DNA from: Bacteroides muris (ex Afrizal et al. 2022)
GTDB lineage: Bacteria > Bacteroidota > Bacteroidia > Bacteroidales > Bacteroidaceae
Direction of reading: 5' to 3'
Length of the DNA stretch: 64,000 nt
Assembly: GCF_004793475.1 (NCBI RefSeq)
Contig: NZ_SRYZ01000002.1
Span: 1-64,000 of the forward strand
Each line of letters opens with the position of its first letter. Position 1 is the stretch's first letter. Positions 47,222-56,796 of the stretch are shown one piece after another. The notes under the pieces are model-generated. The model saw only the letters and a program-made list of their open reading frames with translations, did no database searches and was not told the DNA's origin. Both the position numbers and the translations under genes were made by a program.

Positions 47222-48727
47222 TTATGCGTGTAGCTCCAGTATAAACCGTGCTCCCTTGCTGTATCCGCTGTCCAGTGTCAGGCTGCCGTTCATCTTGGTG
47301 GCTATCAGTGAGCAGATGGGCAGTCCCAGGCCGTCGCCTTGCGTCAGGTCCTTCACTTCGGTGAAGGGTTTGAAGATATTTTCGTGTTGCTCTTCGGGAA
47401 TGCCGCAACCGGTATCACTGACGATGAACTGGTGGGTGCGCGCACCGCGTTTTTTGAAGTCCAGCCATATCTTACCACCGGCGGGAGTATATTGGGCGGC
47501 GTTCTCCAACAGGTGGAGCAAGATACGTTCCAATTGTTCGGGATTGATTTTAACATTCAGCTTGGGAGCATTGACGGCAAGGGTGACGTCTTCCTGTGTC
47601 TTTCCCTTAATTTTGTCCATGATGCTCTCGCAGAAGGTGGAAATGTTCTTTTCCTGCATTTCGTAAGGTTCGGACAAGGTGCTTTCCAGTTCGGACAGTT
47701 CCTGAATGTGGTTGGAGAATGTATGCAGGGCTTTTACTCCGGGCAGCGAAGCGTCGAGTGTATCCAGTGTCGGCTCCATCTGGGCAGAGATGTTCTGAAT
47801 GAATTTTGTTTTCAGTTCGTTGTGCTCGTTGGCGATGCTGATGGTTTTCTTCTGCTTGCGGGTAAGTACGATGAAGCGCAACAATACGATGGTGCCGAAT
47901 ATCAGGACTGCGGCAAGGATGGCAGCCAATACGCAGAGACCGATGATGATGTATTGCTTGGCGCTCAGAGAGTCGTCTTTCTCCTGAATGGTGGCTAGGC
48001 TTTCGTCATACTTCCGCTTCAGGACGTTCAGTTCGTCTTGTGCCGTAAGTGCCTTTACGGAGTCGGTCCATAGGATATACTTGTCGTAGGTGCGTGCCAC
48101 CAGTCCGGCGTTGTTAGCCTTTCGGGCTATGCCGATGAGCGTCTTGTAGCACTCGTTCACTTTGTCATAGCTTTTCAGTTCCTTGTATTGTCCTATCAAC
48201 CGGTTGATGGCGGCGTCGCCTTGCGCATTCATGCCGAAGGTATAATAATAATTGGCCTGCGTATAAAGCAGGTCGTTGTTCAGGGAATCGTTGCGTGAAG
48301 CCTTGGCGGTTTCCTCCAGTCGGCTCAGTTGCTCTTTGGCACGTGCCGGATTCTTCAGGTTGATGTACATCTGCAGGCGTTCTTTGCTGATGCGGAAGTG
48401 TAGGTCGGGCATGGTCTTTTCGCTCTTCTGTTCACCGTTGTTCACCATTTGCTCGGCACCGCGCAGCAGTTCGAAGGCCTCTTTGTAATAATTTTCCCGA
48501 TGATAGAGGGCACTGGCATTGATGCCGCATTCCACGGCTTTTTCGTACTTGTCGTGGGTGGAAAAGGAGTTGTAGGCTTGCAGGAAAAGATAGCGCGCCC
48601 TGATATACTCTTTTTTTTCCAAGCTTTCTTGCGCCTGCTTCATGAGTTCGTCTGCACGGCTCTGTGCATGAGTCTGGCTGCAAATACATAAGGCAACCAG
48701 CAGAAATATCGAAATTATTTTTTTCAT
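47222..48727 (-). CDS. TPR-containing sensor kinase-like protein lacking the phospho-acceptor His
   Basis: The 501-residue protein has a signal peptide (THAQ), TPR repeats (about 25-235), a membrane segment (YIIIGLCVLAAILAAVLIFG) and a C-terminal HATPase domain with intact N (LLENAAQYTP), G1 (DTGCGIP), F (IFKPFTEV) and G2 (GDGLGLP) boxes. At the dimerisation helix the usual NISHELRTPL reads NISAQMEPTL, with Ala at about 315 where the His should be. It may bind ATP without autophosphorylating in the normal way, or act through a partner. No response regulator gene adjoins it. Confidence 0.85.
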   Translation of the reverse strand: MKKIISIFLLVALCICSQTHAQSRADELMKQAQESLEKKEYIRARYLFLQAYNSFSTHDKYEKAVECGINASALYHRENYYKEAFELLRGAEQMVNNGEQKSEKTMPDLHFRISKERLQMYINLKNPARAKEQLSRLEETAKASRNDSLNNDLLYTQANYYYTFGMNAQGDAAINRLIGQYKELKSYDKVNECYKTLIGIARKANNAGLVARTYDKYILWTDSVKALTAQDELNVLKRKYDESLATIQEKDDSLSAKQYIIIGLCVLAAILAAVLIFGTIVLLRFIVLTRKQKKTISIANEHNELKTKFIQNISAQMEPTLDTLDASLPGVKALHTFSNHIQELSELESTLSEPYEMQEKNISTFCESIMDKIKGKTQEDVTLAVNAPKLNVKINPEQLERILLHLLENAAQYTPAGGKIWLDFKKRGARTHQFIVSDTGCGIPEEQHENIFKPFTEVKDLTQGDGLGLPICSLIATKMNGSLTLDSGYSKGARFILELHA

Positions 48728-48770
48728 GTGTAAGTTTGTTTTTATTGGCCTACAAAGGTAGGATAAAAAC

Positions 48771-50444
48771 TCAGTATTTAAAACTGCTGCCTCCTAAAAA
48801 TTCTCTCAATAAGGATGTAGGTGGAATTTCTTTGTCCTGTACGGGAGTGAAGTATTTGATGAATTTCAGTAACCGGTACGCTTCTGCATATTCCGGACAG
48901 TTGCGGGGAACGCTGCTCAGAATAGGTTCGGCATGGCAACGGAGCACGGCAAATTCGAACAATAGGGCAGAGTTGAACATGACATCGGCGTTTTCCTGAT
49001 AGGGAAATATCCATTTGTCTTCGCCGGCACGTACACTGGGCCAGCGTGAGATGGTTTCTTGTGCCGAATAGCCGCGGTAATTGAAGTCGCGGATGATGCG
49101 GCGTAGCAGACGGTTGTCCGTAGTAGGAATCCAGTTGTGGTCGTCCAGTGAGATAGTGGTCAGGGCAGATACATAAATCTTGTATTTGCTGGCGGCGGGA
49201 ATCTGTGGGGTTAGTTCGGGATTCAGGGCATGGATGCCTTCCAGAATGAGGATGGTATGTTCGTCGATGCGCAGTTTATCTCCTTTATACTCTTTCTTCC
49301 CAAGAGTGAAATTGAAACGGGGCAGTTCTACTTCCTCGCCGCGGAGCAGTGCCTGTAGCTGGGCGTTGAAGAGCTCGAGGTCGAGGGCGTGGAGTGATTC
49401 GTAGTCGTAATTGCCGTTTGCGTCGCGGGGGGTGTTTTCTCGGTCCACGAAGTAGTTGTCCAGCGAGATGGGATAGGGACGCAGGCCATTGGTCATCAAC
49501 TGTACGCTGAGGCGCTTGCTGAAGGTGGTCTTTCCGGAGGATGAGGGACCGGAGATGAGCACGAGTTTCACGCGGTTCCCGTTTTCGCTGCGGTGGTAAA
49601 TATCATCGGCTATTTGGGCTATCTTCTTTTCTTGCAGGGCTTCGGCCACATTAATGAGGTCGGTGGCATGACCTTCTTCGCAAGCCATGTTGAAATCGCC
49701 TACGTTGCTCAGTCCCATGATGTAGTTCCAGTGCAGATGTTCCTTGAATACGTCGAGCATTTTCTCTTGCTTCACCACCTCTTCCAGAACGTTTGGATTT
49801 GCCTTGTCGGGGATGCGCAGCAGCAGGCCGTCGTAATATTTCACGATGTCAAACAGCCAGACATATCCGGTACTTGGCAGCAGGTTGCCGTAATAGTAGT
49901 CTATGGTATCGCCCAGTGTGTAATAGTAGGTGTAGAGGGAGCCGGAGGTTTCCAGCAGTTTTACCTTGTCGTCCATGCCCCGTTCGCTGAAGATGCGCAC
50001 AGCTTCAGCGGTGTGGCATTCGATACGGTGGTAGGGGATGTCCTCGGCGATGATTTCCTGCATCCGTTTCTTGATTGCTGTAACATCTTCCAACTCGATA
50101 GGACGGCTGATGCGCAAGTTGCAGAAATATCCTTTGGATACCGGATGCTCGACGAACAGTTTCCCTTCCGGGAACAGTTCGCTGACTGCTTTATAAAGAA
50201 TGAAGCAGAGGGAACGGACGTATGTGCGCATGCCTGAGGAATCGCGTATGTCGAGAAATTCTACGTCCTTATTGTTGTATACCCGGAAGCTCAGTCCTTC
50301 GGAACGGTTGTTTACTTTTGCACTGACCACCTGATAGGGGGAATCAAGATTAAAACCGGAATAAATATCCAAAAGTGAGCTCCCGATAGGGAACTTCTGG
50401 GAAATATTGTTATTTTTGCAACAAATTTGTAACATGTGCTCCAT
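48771..50444 (-). CDS. Uridine-kinase-family nucleoside kinase with TGS/threonyl-tRNA-synthetase-like N-terminus
   Basis: The 557-residue cytoplasmic protein has an N-terminal TGS-like domain (1-65), a region like the second additional domain of ThrRS (about 70-220, YHRIECHTAEAVRIF), and a C-terminal P-loop kinase domain of the uridine kinase/PRK type (Walker A GPSSSGKTT, ISLDNYFVDRENTPRD, ILEGIHALNPEL). This long form is common in Bacteroidetes and clostridia and is usually named nucleoside kinase; its true substrate is not settled. Confidence 0.9.
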   Translation of the reverse strand: MEHMLQICCKNNNISQKFPIGSSLLDIYSGFNLDSPYQVVSAKVNNRSEGLSFRVYNNKDVEFLDIRDSSGMRTYVRSLCFILYKAVSELFPEGKLFVEHPVSKGYFCNLRISRPIELEDVTAIKKRMQEIIAEDIPYHRIECHTAEAVRIFSERGMDDKVKLLETSGSLYTYYYTLGDTIDYYYGNLLPSTGYVWLFDIVKYYDGLLLRIPDKANPNVLEEVVKQEKMLDVFKEHLHWNYIMGLSNVGDFNMACEEGHATDLINVAEALQEKKIAQIADDIYHRSENGNRVKLVLISGPSSSGKTTFSKRLSVQLMTNGLRPYPISLDNYFVDRENTPRDANGNYDYESLHALDLELFNAQLQALLRGEEVELPRFNFTLGKKEYKGDKLRIDEHTILILEGIHALNPELTPQIPAASKYKIYVSALTTISLDDHNWIPTTDNRLLRRIIRDFNYRGYSAQETISRWPSVRAGEDKWIFPYQENADVMFNSALLFEFAVLRCHAEPILSSVPRNCPEYAEAYRLLKFIKYFTPVQDKEIPPTSLLREFLGGSSFKY

Positions 50445-50526
50445 ATTGTTCTGTTTTTGTGAATTAATACGTTAAATATAGGACATTATAACACATGAAA
50501 GAATGAAACACCTTAAATAATTAAAG

Positions 50527-52224
50527 ATGGAATATTCTTTTTATGATTTTTTAAAGCTACTCGGCTCATTGGCATTGTTTCTCTACGGAATGAAAATCAT
50601 GAGTGAGGGGCTGCAAAAATTTGCCGGTGACAGATTGCGGACGATTCTGACCGCAATGACAACCAATAGGGTGACCGGCGTGCTGACTGGTATTTTGATT
50701 ACCGCGCTCATCCAATCCTCTTCGGCAACCACGGTCATGGTGGTGAGTTTCGTTAATGCAGGTTTGCTTACTCTCTCCCAGTCCATCGGTGTGATTATGG
50801 GAGCTAACGTGGGTACTACGGTCACTGCATGGCTTATTTCGGTTTTCGGGTTTAAAGTCGATATCGCTGCTTTTGCTCTTCCGCTGTTGGCGATAGGTAT
50901 CCCGCTTCTCTTTTCTCAGAAGAGTACCCGGAAGTCCATCGGTGAATTCATTTTTGGTTTTTCATTCCTTTTTATGGGACTTTCCTACTTGCAGGTCTAT
51001 TCTCCGGATCTGGGCAAGAATCCGGAGATGCTGGCTTTTGTGCAGGAGTGGACTGACCTTGGTTTTCTTTCTATATTGATATTTGTGCTGGTGGGGGCGG
51101 TCATCACAATGATTGTACAGGCTTCGGCAGCCACCATGGCCATTACCCTTATCATGTGTGCTAACGGATGGATTAGCTTTGAGCTGGGTGCGGCACTTGC
51201 CATGGGGCAGAACATCGGTACGACGATTACCGCCAATCTGGCGGCATTGACCGGTAATACGCAGGCGAGGCGGGCAGCATTGGCCCATTTGCTGTTCAAT
51301 GTGTTCGGTGTCATTATGGTGCTCGTTGTTTTCCACCCCTTCACCCGTTGCGTTTCATGGTTTGTGGCGGATGTGATGCACCAGACAGACCCTGCTACCC
51401 GTGTGGCTTTTGAACTGTCTGCTTTCCATACGGCGTTCAATGTGTTCAATGTGTTGTTGCTCATCTGGTTTGTGAAGGCCATCGAGCGGATTGTCTGCAT
51501 GCTGTTGCCGCTGAAAGATTCGGACGAGGAATATCGTTTGCGCTTCATCTCCCGAGGGTTGCTTTCTACTGCCGAACTTTCTATTCTGGAAGCGCGAAAG
51601 GAAATCCATTTGTTTGCCGAACGTACACACCGCATGTTCGGAATGGTGAAGGACTTGTTGCACACGGAGAAGGACGATGACTTCAACAAACTGTTCAGCC
51701 GCATCGAGAAATATGAGAATATCAGTGACAGCATGGAACTGGAAATAGCCAACTACCTGAATCAAGTGTCGGAAGGACGCTTGAGTTCGGAAAGTAAGTT
51801 GCAGATACGTGCCATGCTGCGCGAGGTGACTGAGATAGAGAGTATCGGTGACAGTTGTTACAACCTTGCCCGTACCATCAGCCGGAAGCGGCAGACCAAT
51901 AAGGACTTTACGGAGAAACAATACGGCCATGTCCACTTCATGATGAAACTGACGGATGACGCCTTGTCGCAGATGATTAAGGTTGTGGAACGTCCCGAGA
52001 ACCAAATTGTTGATGTGAATAAATCCTTCAACGTAGAAAACGAAATCAATAATTACCGCAACCAGCTGAAGAACCAGAATATTCTGGATGTGAACAACAA
52101 GGAATATGATTATCAGATGGGCGTCTATTATATGGACATCATTGCGGAATGCGAAAAGCTGGGCGACTATGTGGTGAATGTAGTGGAAGCCAGCAGCGAT
52201 ATAAAAGAAAAGAAAGCGTCTTAG
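50527..52224 (+). CDS. Na/Pi cotransporter family protein
   Basis: The 565-residue protein has two Na/Pi-cotransporter repeats with the hallmark [14 protein letters not shown] and [14 protein letters not shown], each followed by a GxNxGTT motif (GANVGTT, GQNIGTT), then a C-terminal cytoplasmic PhoU-like helical domain (about 340-550). It likely moves phosphate with sodium across the inner membrane. It is divergent from the kinase gene. Its stop codon lies in the loop of a shared hairpin with the rubredoxin gene. Confidence 0.93.
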   Translation: MEYSFYDFLKLLGSLALFLYGMKIMSEGLQKFAGDRLRTILTAMTTNRVTGVLTGILITALIQSSSATTVMVVSFVNAGLLTLSQSIGVIMGANVGTTVTAWLISVFGFKVDIAAFALPLLAIGIPLLFSQKSTRKSIGEFIFGFSFLFMGLSYLQVYSPDLGKNPEMLAFVQEWTDLGFLSILIFVLVGAVITMIVQASAATMAITLIMCANGWISFELGAALAMGQNIGTTITANLAALTGNTQARRAALAHLLFNVFGVIMVLVVFHPFTRCVSWFVADVMHQTDPATRVAFELSAFHTAFNVFNVLLLIWFVKAIERIVCMLLPLKDSDEEYRLRFISRGLLSTAELSILEARKEIHLFAERTHRMFGMVKDLLHTEKDDDFNKLFSRIEKYENISDSMELEIANYLNQVSEGRLSSESKLQIRAMLREVTEIESIGDSCYNLARTISRKRQTNKDFTEKQYGHVHFMMKLTDDALSQMIKVVERPENQIVDVNKSFNVENEINNYRNQLKNQNILDVNNKEYDYQMGVYYMDIIAECEKLGDYVVNVVEASSDIKEKKAS

Positions 52225-52233
52225 GACGCTTTC
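52212..52233. terminator. Bidirectional hairpin holding both stop codons
   Basis: GAAAGCGTC (52212-52220) and GACGCTTTC (52225-52233) are perfect complements. The 4-nt loop TTAG contains TAG of the + strand gene (52222-52224) and, on the - strand, TAA of rubredoxin (52221-52223). Confidence 0.75.
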
Positions 52234-52382
52234 TCAAATTCTTCTTTACCTACTCCACACAGAGGGCAAACCCAATCTTCGGGAAGGTCTTCGAAAGATG
52301 TTCCCGGTTCTATTCCATTTTCAGGATTTCCCGGTTCGGGATCATAGACGTAATCGCATACGGTGCAAATGTACTTTTCCAT
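52221..52382 (-). CDS. Rubredoxin
   Basis: The 53-residue protein is a complete rubredoxin. The iron ligands are Cys6 and Cys9 ([12 protein letters not shown]) and Cys39 and Cys42 ([13 protein letters not shown]). The linker [11 protein letters not shown] is also typical. It is a one-electron carrier used in anaerobes for oxygen and peroxide defence among other roles. It is convergent with the Na/Pi gene and overlaps it by 4 bp. ATG at 52380-52382. Confidence 0.95.
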   Translation of the reverse strand: MEKYICTVCDYVYDPEPGNPENGIEPGTSFEDLPEDWVCPLCGVGKEEFEKAS

Positions 52383-52498
52383 AACTTTCCTTTTTTATTG
52401 ATTCTTTTATAATAACATTTCCGCGGTTTATTTGTTTTGTTGTTGAGCAATAAAATGAAAGGGCCATGTGATTCTGTTCTGAAAGAATTATTTCGGTA

Positions 52499-52528
52499 TT
52501 GTTTTCCCGGATTATTGTTGTACTTTTG
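52499..52528 (+). promoter_or_regulatory. Promoter of the P-type ATPase gene
   Basis: TACTTTTG (52521-52528) is a perfect -7 box with TTG at 52499-52501 and 19 nt between. It fixes ATG 52560 as the start and rules out the longer frame from 52437. Confidence 0.7.
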
Positions 52529-52559
52529 CGTTTTGAAATTAAAACCTGAAAAGACTTGC

Positions 52560-55244
52560 ATGACTGCAATAAAGGATGATTATTATCATGTCGGACTGAC
52601 CGACGAACAAGTGCGGAAGAGCCGCGACGAACATGGAGTAAATTTATTGACGCCTCCTAAACGGCCTTCCTTATGGAAATTGTATCTGGAGAAGTTTGAG
52701 GACCCCGTAGTAAGGGTATTGCTGGTTGCCGCTCTGTTTTCTTTGATTATTTCCATTGTAGAGAATGAATATGCCGAGACTATCGGCATTATAGTGGCCA
52801 TTCTGCTGGCTACCAGTATCGGTTTCTTCTTTGAGTATGATGCCGGAAAGAAGTTTGATCTGCTGAACGCAGTGAACGAAGAAACTTTGGTGAAAGTAAT
52901 TCGTAACGGACATGTGCAGGAGATTCCCCGTAAAGATGTAGTGGTGGGTGATATAGTGGTGCTGGAAACCGGTGAAGAGGTTCCGGCAGACGGTGAATTG
53001 CTGGAAGCTATTTCCCTGCAAGTGAATGAATCGAATCTGACCGGTGAACCGGTAGTGACGAAAACTACCGTAGAAGCTGACTTTGACGAAGAGGCTACGT
53101 ATGCTTCCAACCGCATTTTGCGCGGTACAACGGTGGTGGACGGACATGGCACCATGCGTGTGGAGGCTGTGGGTGATGCTACGGAAATCGGTAAAGTGGC
53201 ACGTCAAAGTACCGAACAGAATACGGAGCCTACTCCGTTGAATATCCAGTTGTCCAAATTGGCTAACTTGATTGGAAAGATAGGTTTTTCCGTGGCTGGT
53301 CTGGCTTTTCTCATTTCCTTTGTAAAAGATGTGTTACTGGTCTATGACTTTTCTTCATTCTATACTTTCCGTGATTGGCTGCCGGCCTTGCAGGCTACTT
53401 TGCAATACTTTATGATGGCAGTTACCCTGATTGTGGTGGCTGTGCCCGAAGGCTTGCCGATGAGCGTGACACTCAGTCTGGCGTTGAATATGCGCCGCAT
53501 GCTCTCCACCAACAACCTGGTGCGCAAGATGCATGCATGCGAGACGATGGGAGCCATTACAGTGATTTGTACCGACAAGACCGGTACATTGACCCAAAAT
53601 CTGATGCAGGTGCATGAACCCAATTTCTATGGTTTGAAGAATAACGGGCAGCTGAGGAATGATGACCTCAGTAAGCTGGTGATGGAAGGTATCAGTGCTA
53701 ACTCCACTGCTTTCCTGGAAGAAGAAGTGACTGGCGAGAAGCCGAAAGGGGTGGGTAACCCCACGGAGGTGGCACTGCTGCTTTGGCTGAACAGCCAAGG
53801 ATGCGACTATCTGGCGCTGCGTGAGAAAGCTACGGTTATCGACCAGCTGACTTTCTCTACGGAAAGGAAATTCATGGCTACCCTGGTGCAATCCCCCCTG
53901 ATTGGGAAGAAGGTGCTGTATGTGAAGGGAGCTCCCGAGATTGTTTTGGGCAAATGCAAGGATGTCATGTTGGATGGCAAGCGTGTGGATGCGGTGGAAT
54001 ACCGTTCTACAGTGGAGGCTCAGTTGCTCAACTACCAGAATATGGCTATGCGTACACTTGGCTTTGCATTCAAGATTGTGGATGATGCGGAAGCGTCTGA
54101 TTGTGTGTCATTGGTTGCTGAAAATGACTTGTCGTTCCTCGGTGTGGTTGCCATCAGTGATCCTATCCGTCCGGATGTGCCTGCGGCCGTTGCCAAATGC
54201 CAGTCGGCGGGTATCGGAGTGAAGATTGTGACGGGAGATACACCGGGTACAGCTACCGAGATAGCACGTCAGATTGGTCTGTGGAAACCGGAGGATACGG
54301 AAAAGAACCGCATTACGGGAGCTGCATTTGCCGAATTGACGGATGAGGAGGCATTGGACCGTGTGATGGATTTGAAGATAATGTCGCGTGCACGCCCCAC
54401 AGACAAGCAGCGTCTGGTACAACTGTTGCAGCAGAAAGGTGCGGTAGTGGCTGTGACGGGTGACGGTACGAATGATGCTCCTGCGCTGAACCATGCGCAA
54501 GTGGGACTTTCGATGGGTACCGGAACTTCCGTTGCCAAGGAGGCCAGCGACATCACGCTGCTGGATGACTCCTTCAACAGTATAGGTACGGCTGTGATGT
54601 GGGGACGTTCTTTATACAAGAATATACAGCGTTTCATTGTTTTTCAGCTGACTATCAATTTTGTGGCTTTGTTTATCGTTCTTCTAGGCTCATTGGTGGG
54701 TACGACGCTTCCTTTGACTGTCACGCAGATGTTGTGGGTAAACCTGATTATGGATACGTTTGCGGCCCTGGCTCTGGCGTCCATTCCGCCCAGTGAGAGC
54801 GTGATGAAGGAAAAGCCACGTAAGAGTACGGATTTCATTATAACCAAGTCCATGAGGTATTACATTCTGGGAATGGGCTTTGCCTTCCTGGTATTGCTTA
54901 TGGGAATGCTCTTCTGGTTTAACAATGAAGAGGGGGGTATGACTACCTATCGGCTGACCGTGTTTTTCACGTTCTTTGTTATGCTTCAGTTCTGGAATTT
55001 GTTCAATGCACGTGTGTTCGGCACTTCGGACTCGGCGTTCAAGGGCATTTCCAAATCTTACGGCATGGAACTGATTATACTCGCCATTTTGGGTGGACAG
55101 ATACTGATTGTACAGTTTGGTGGAGCTGTGTTCCGCACAGTGCCGCTCGATTTTATGACTTGGATGGCGATTGCCGTTTCTACCTCATTTGTCTTGTGGA
55201 TAGGTGAACTTGTTCGTTTTGTCCGACGTTTAACACAGAAATAG
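52560..55244 (+). CDS. Calcium-translocating P-type ATPase
   Basis: The 894-residue type II P-ATPase has the N-terminal cation ATPase domain, actuator TGEP (NLTGEPVV), membrane motif PEGLP, phosphorylated Asp339 in CTDKTGTLTQ, and hinge GDGTNDAPAL. The order and length fit SERCA/PMCA-like bacterial calcium pumps. It should export Ca2+ from the cytoplasm. It is followed 3 bp later by a HAD gene. Confidence 0.95.
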   Translation: MTAIKDDYYHVGLTDEQVRKSRDEHGVNLLTPPKRPSLWKLYLEKFEDPVVRVLLVAALFSLIISIVENEYAETIGIIVAILLATSIGFFFEYDAGKKFDLLNAVNEETLVKVIRNGHVQEIPRKDVVVGDIVVLETGEEVPADGELLEAISLQVNESNLTGEPVVTKTTVEADFDEEATYASNRILRGTTVVDGHGTMRVEAVGDATEIGKVARQSTEQNTEPTPLNIQLSKLANLIGKIGFSVAGLAFLISFVKDVLLVYDFSSFYTFRDWLPALQATLQYFMMAVTLIVVAVPEGLPMSVTLSLALNMRRMLSTNNLVRKMHACETMGAITVICTDKTGTLTQNLMQVHEPNFYGLKNNGQLRNDDLSKLVMEGISANSTAFLEEEVTGEKPKGVGNPTEVALLLWLNSQGCDYLALREKATVIDQLTFSTERKFMATLVQSPLIGKKVLYVKGAPEIVLGKCKDVMLDGKRVDAVEYRSTVEAQLLNYQNMAMRTLGFAFKIVDDAEASDCVSLVAENDLSFLGVVAISDPIRPDVPAAVAKCQSAGIGVKIVTGDTPGTATEIARQIGLWKPEDTEKNRITGAAFAELTDEEALDRVMDLKIMSRARPTDKQRLVQLLQQKGAVVAVTGDGTNDAPALNHAQVGLSMGTGTSVAKEASDITLLDDSFNSIGTAVMWGRSLYKNIQRFIVFQLTINFVALFIVLLGSLVGTTLPLTVTQMLWVNLIMDTFAALALASIPPSESVMKEKPRKSTDFIITKSMRYYILGMGFAFLVLLMGMLFWFNNEEGGMTTYRLTVFFTFFVMLQFWNLFNARVFGTSDSAFKGISKSYGMELIILAILGGQILIVQFGGAVFRTVPLDFMTWMAIAVSTSFVLWIGELVRFVRRLTQK

Positions 55245-55247
55245 GTG

Positions 55248-55868
55248 ATGAAAAGAAAAGGAATCAAGAACCTCATTATTGATTTTGGCGGAGTTCTGAT
55301 TGATTTGGACCGCCAGCGCTGTTTAGAGAATTTCAGAAAGCTGGGATTGCCGGACGTGGAAGTCATGCTGGACCTCTGCCACCAACAGGATTTCTTCCAG
55401 AAATATGAAAAAGGATTGATTACCAGTGCGGAGTTCCGGGAAGTGATTCGTGGAAAGATTGGGAAACCGGTGACTGATACCCGGATAGATGACGCCTGGA
55501 ACAGTTTCTTGGTGGGTATTCCTACCTTTAAATTGGATTTACTGTTGGAACTGCGCAAAAAATATGTGGTCTATCTGCTGAGCAACACCAATGAAATCCA
55601 TTGGCAATGGTCGTGCCTGCACGCGTTTCGCTACAAGGCTTTCTGTGCGGAGGACTTTTTTGAGCATATCTATCTCTCTTATGAGATGAAGATGGCAAAA
55701 CCGGATGCCGATATATTCCGGAAAGTACTGGATGAGACCGGTATTCTTCCTAACGAGACTCTTTTTATTGACGATTCTGAGGCCAATTGCCGGACAGCGG
55801 AGGCGTTGGGTATTTCTACCTATACGCCAAAGGCCCATGAGGACTGGAGACATGCAGTTGTTTTGTGA
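55248..55868 (+). CDS. HAD superfamily hydrolase (IA type)
   Basis: The 206-residue protein has HAD motif I IIDFGGVLIDLD (first catalytic Asp present, FGGV form), motif II LLSNTNEIH, the conserved Lys in KMAKPDADIF and motif III FIDDSEANC. The cap is the small helical type. It probably dephosphorylates a small metabolite. The gene overlaps ribF by 17 bp, so a link to flavin synthesis (such as the missing phosphatase step) is possible but unproven. ATG 55248 is used over GTG 55245. Confidence 0.9.
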   Translation: MKRKGIKNLIIDFGGVLIDLDRQRCLENFRKLGLPDVEVMLDLCHQQDFFQKYEKGLITSAEFREVIRGKIGKPVTDTRIDDAWNSFLVGIPTFKLDLLLELRKKYVVYLLSNTNEIHWQWSCLHAFRYKAFCAEDFFEHIYLSYEMKMAKPDADIFRKVLDETGILPNETLFIDDSEANCRTAEALGISTYTPKAHEDWRHAVVL

Positions 55869-56796
55869 GACTCCGGGCTTTGACATTCGTCCGAACGTAG
55901 CCACTATCGGTTTCTTTGACGGAGTACATCGGGGGCACCGCTACCTGATAGAACAGGTGCGTGCGGTAGCTGCCGGGCGTGGCCTTGCTTCATCGGTCGT
56001 GACTTTCCCGGTGCATCCGCGTAAAGTGATGCAGGCCGATTATCATCCGAAGTTATTGACCACTTGTGATGAGAAAGTTTCCCTGCTTGCCAAGACTGGG
56101 GTGGATTATTGCATGATGCTTGATTTTACTCCTGAAATAGCCCGGCTTTCGGCACGGGAATTTATGTCCATACTGAAGGAGCGTTATCAGATACAAGCTT
56201 TGGTAGTGGGGTACGACCATCGTTTCGGGCATAACCGTAGTGACGGTTTTGAGGATTATGTGCGTTATGGCTGCGAACTGGGTATGGAGGTGCTTCTTGC
56301 TCGCGCGTATTCTTATAGGAAGGAGGCATCTGAGACGGAGGGTACTGTCAGCTCTTCGGTTATCCGTAGTTTGTTGCAGAAGGGGAATGTTTCGGATGCT
56401 GCCGAGTATCTGGGATACGACTTCTTTTTGGACGGTACGGTTGTCGGCGGCTATCAGGTGGGGCGTAAGATCGGTTTCCCTACGGCTAATCTCCGTGTTT
56501 CCGATTCGGACAAGCTGATTCCTGCCGATGGAGTGTATGCTGTTCATGTGCATTTAGAGGGAGTCCGGTACGGAGGAATGTTGAGTATAGGCTATCGGCC
56601 AACTTTAGCCAATGGGGCAGACCGTAGCATTGAAGTCCATATTTTCAATTTCAATGCAGACATTTATAATAGTCCGATACGGGTATCCTTCGTTCGCTAC
56701 ATGCGTCCGGAGCTGAAGTTTGGTACGGTTGAACAACTGGTGGCCCGTATCCGTAGGGATGAAGAAGAAATAAAAGAAGTACTTTCCGGCTTTTAA
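55852..56796 (+). CDS. ribF: Bifunctional riboflavin kinase / FAD synthetase
   Basis: The 314-residue RibF makes FMN and then FAD. The N-terminal nucleotidyltransferase domain has TIGFFDGVHRGHRYLI and VGYDHRFGHNRSDG. The C-terminal kinase domain has VGGYQVGRKIGFPTANL and SIGYRPT. ATG 55852 starts inside the HAD gene and gives normal length; the longer frame upstream is a shadow. Its stop shares bases with the stop of the convergent propeller gene (TTAA at 56793-56796). Confidence 0.96.
   Translation: MQLFCETPGFDIRPNVATIGFFDGVHRGHRYLIEQVRAVAAGRGLASSVVTFPVHPRKVMQADYHPKLLTTCDEKVSLLAKTGVDYCMMLDFTPEIARLSAREFMSILKERYQIQALVVGYDHRFGHNRSDGFEDYVRYGCELGMEVLLARAYSYRKEASETEGTVSSSVIRSLLQKGNVSDAAEYLGYDFFLDGTVVGGYQVGRKIGFPTANLRVSDSDKLIPADGVYAVHVHLEGVRYGGMLSIGYRPTLANGADRSIEVHIFNFNADIYNSPIRVSFVRYMRPELKFGTVEQLVARIRRDEEEIKEVLSGF

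Noticed and set aside
52437..52559. Extended N-terminus of the calcium ATPase
   Set aside because: A clear promoter lies inside the extension, so it is not translated as part of this gene.
56793..56796. Shared TTAA stop of ribF and the propeller gene as a second stop-in-loop hairpin
   Set aside because: The flanks do not form a convincing stem around it, unlike 52212-52233.
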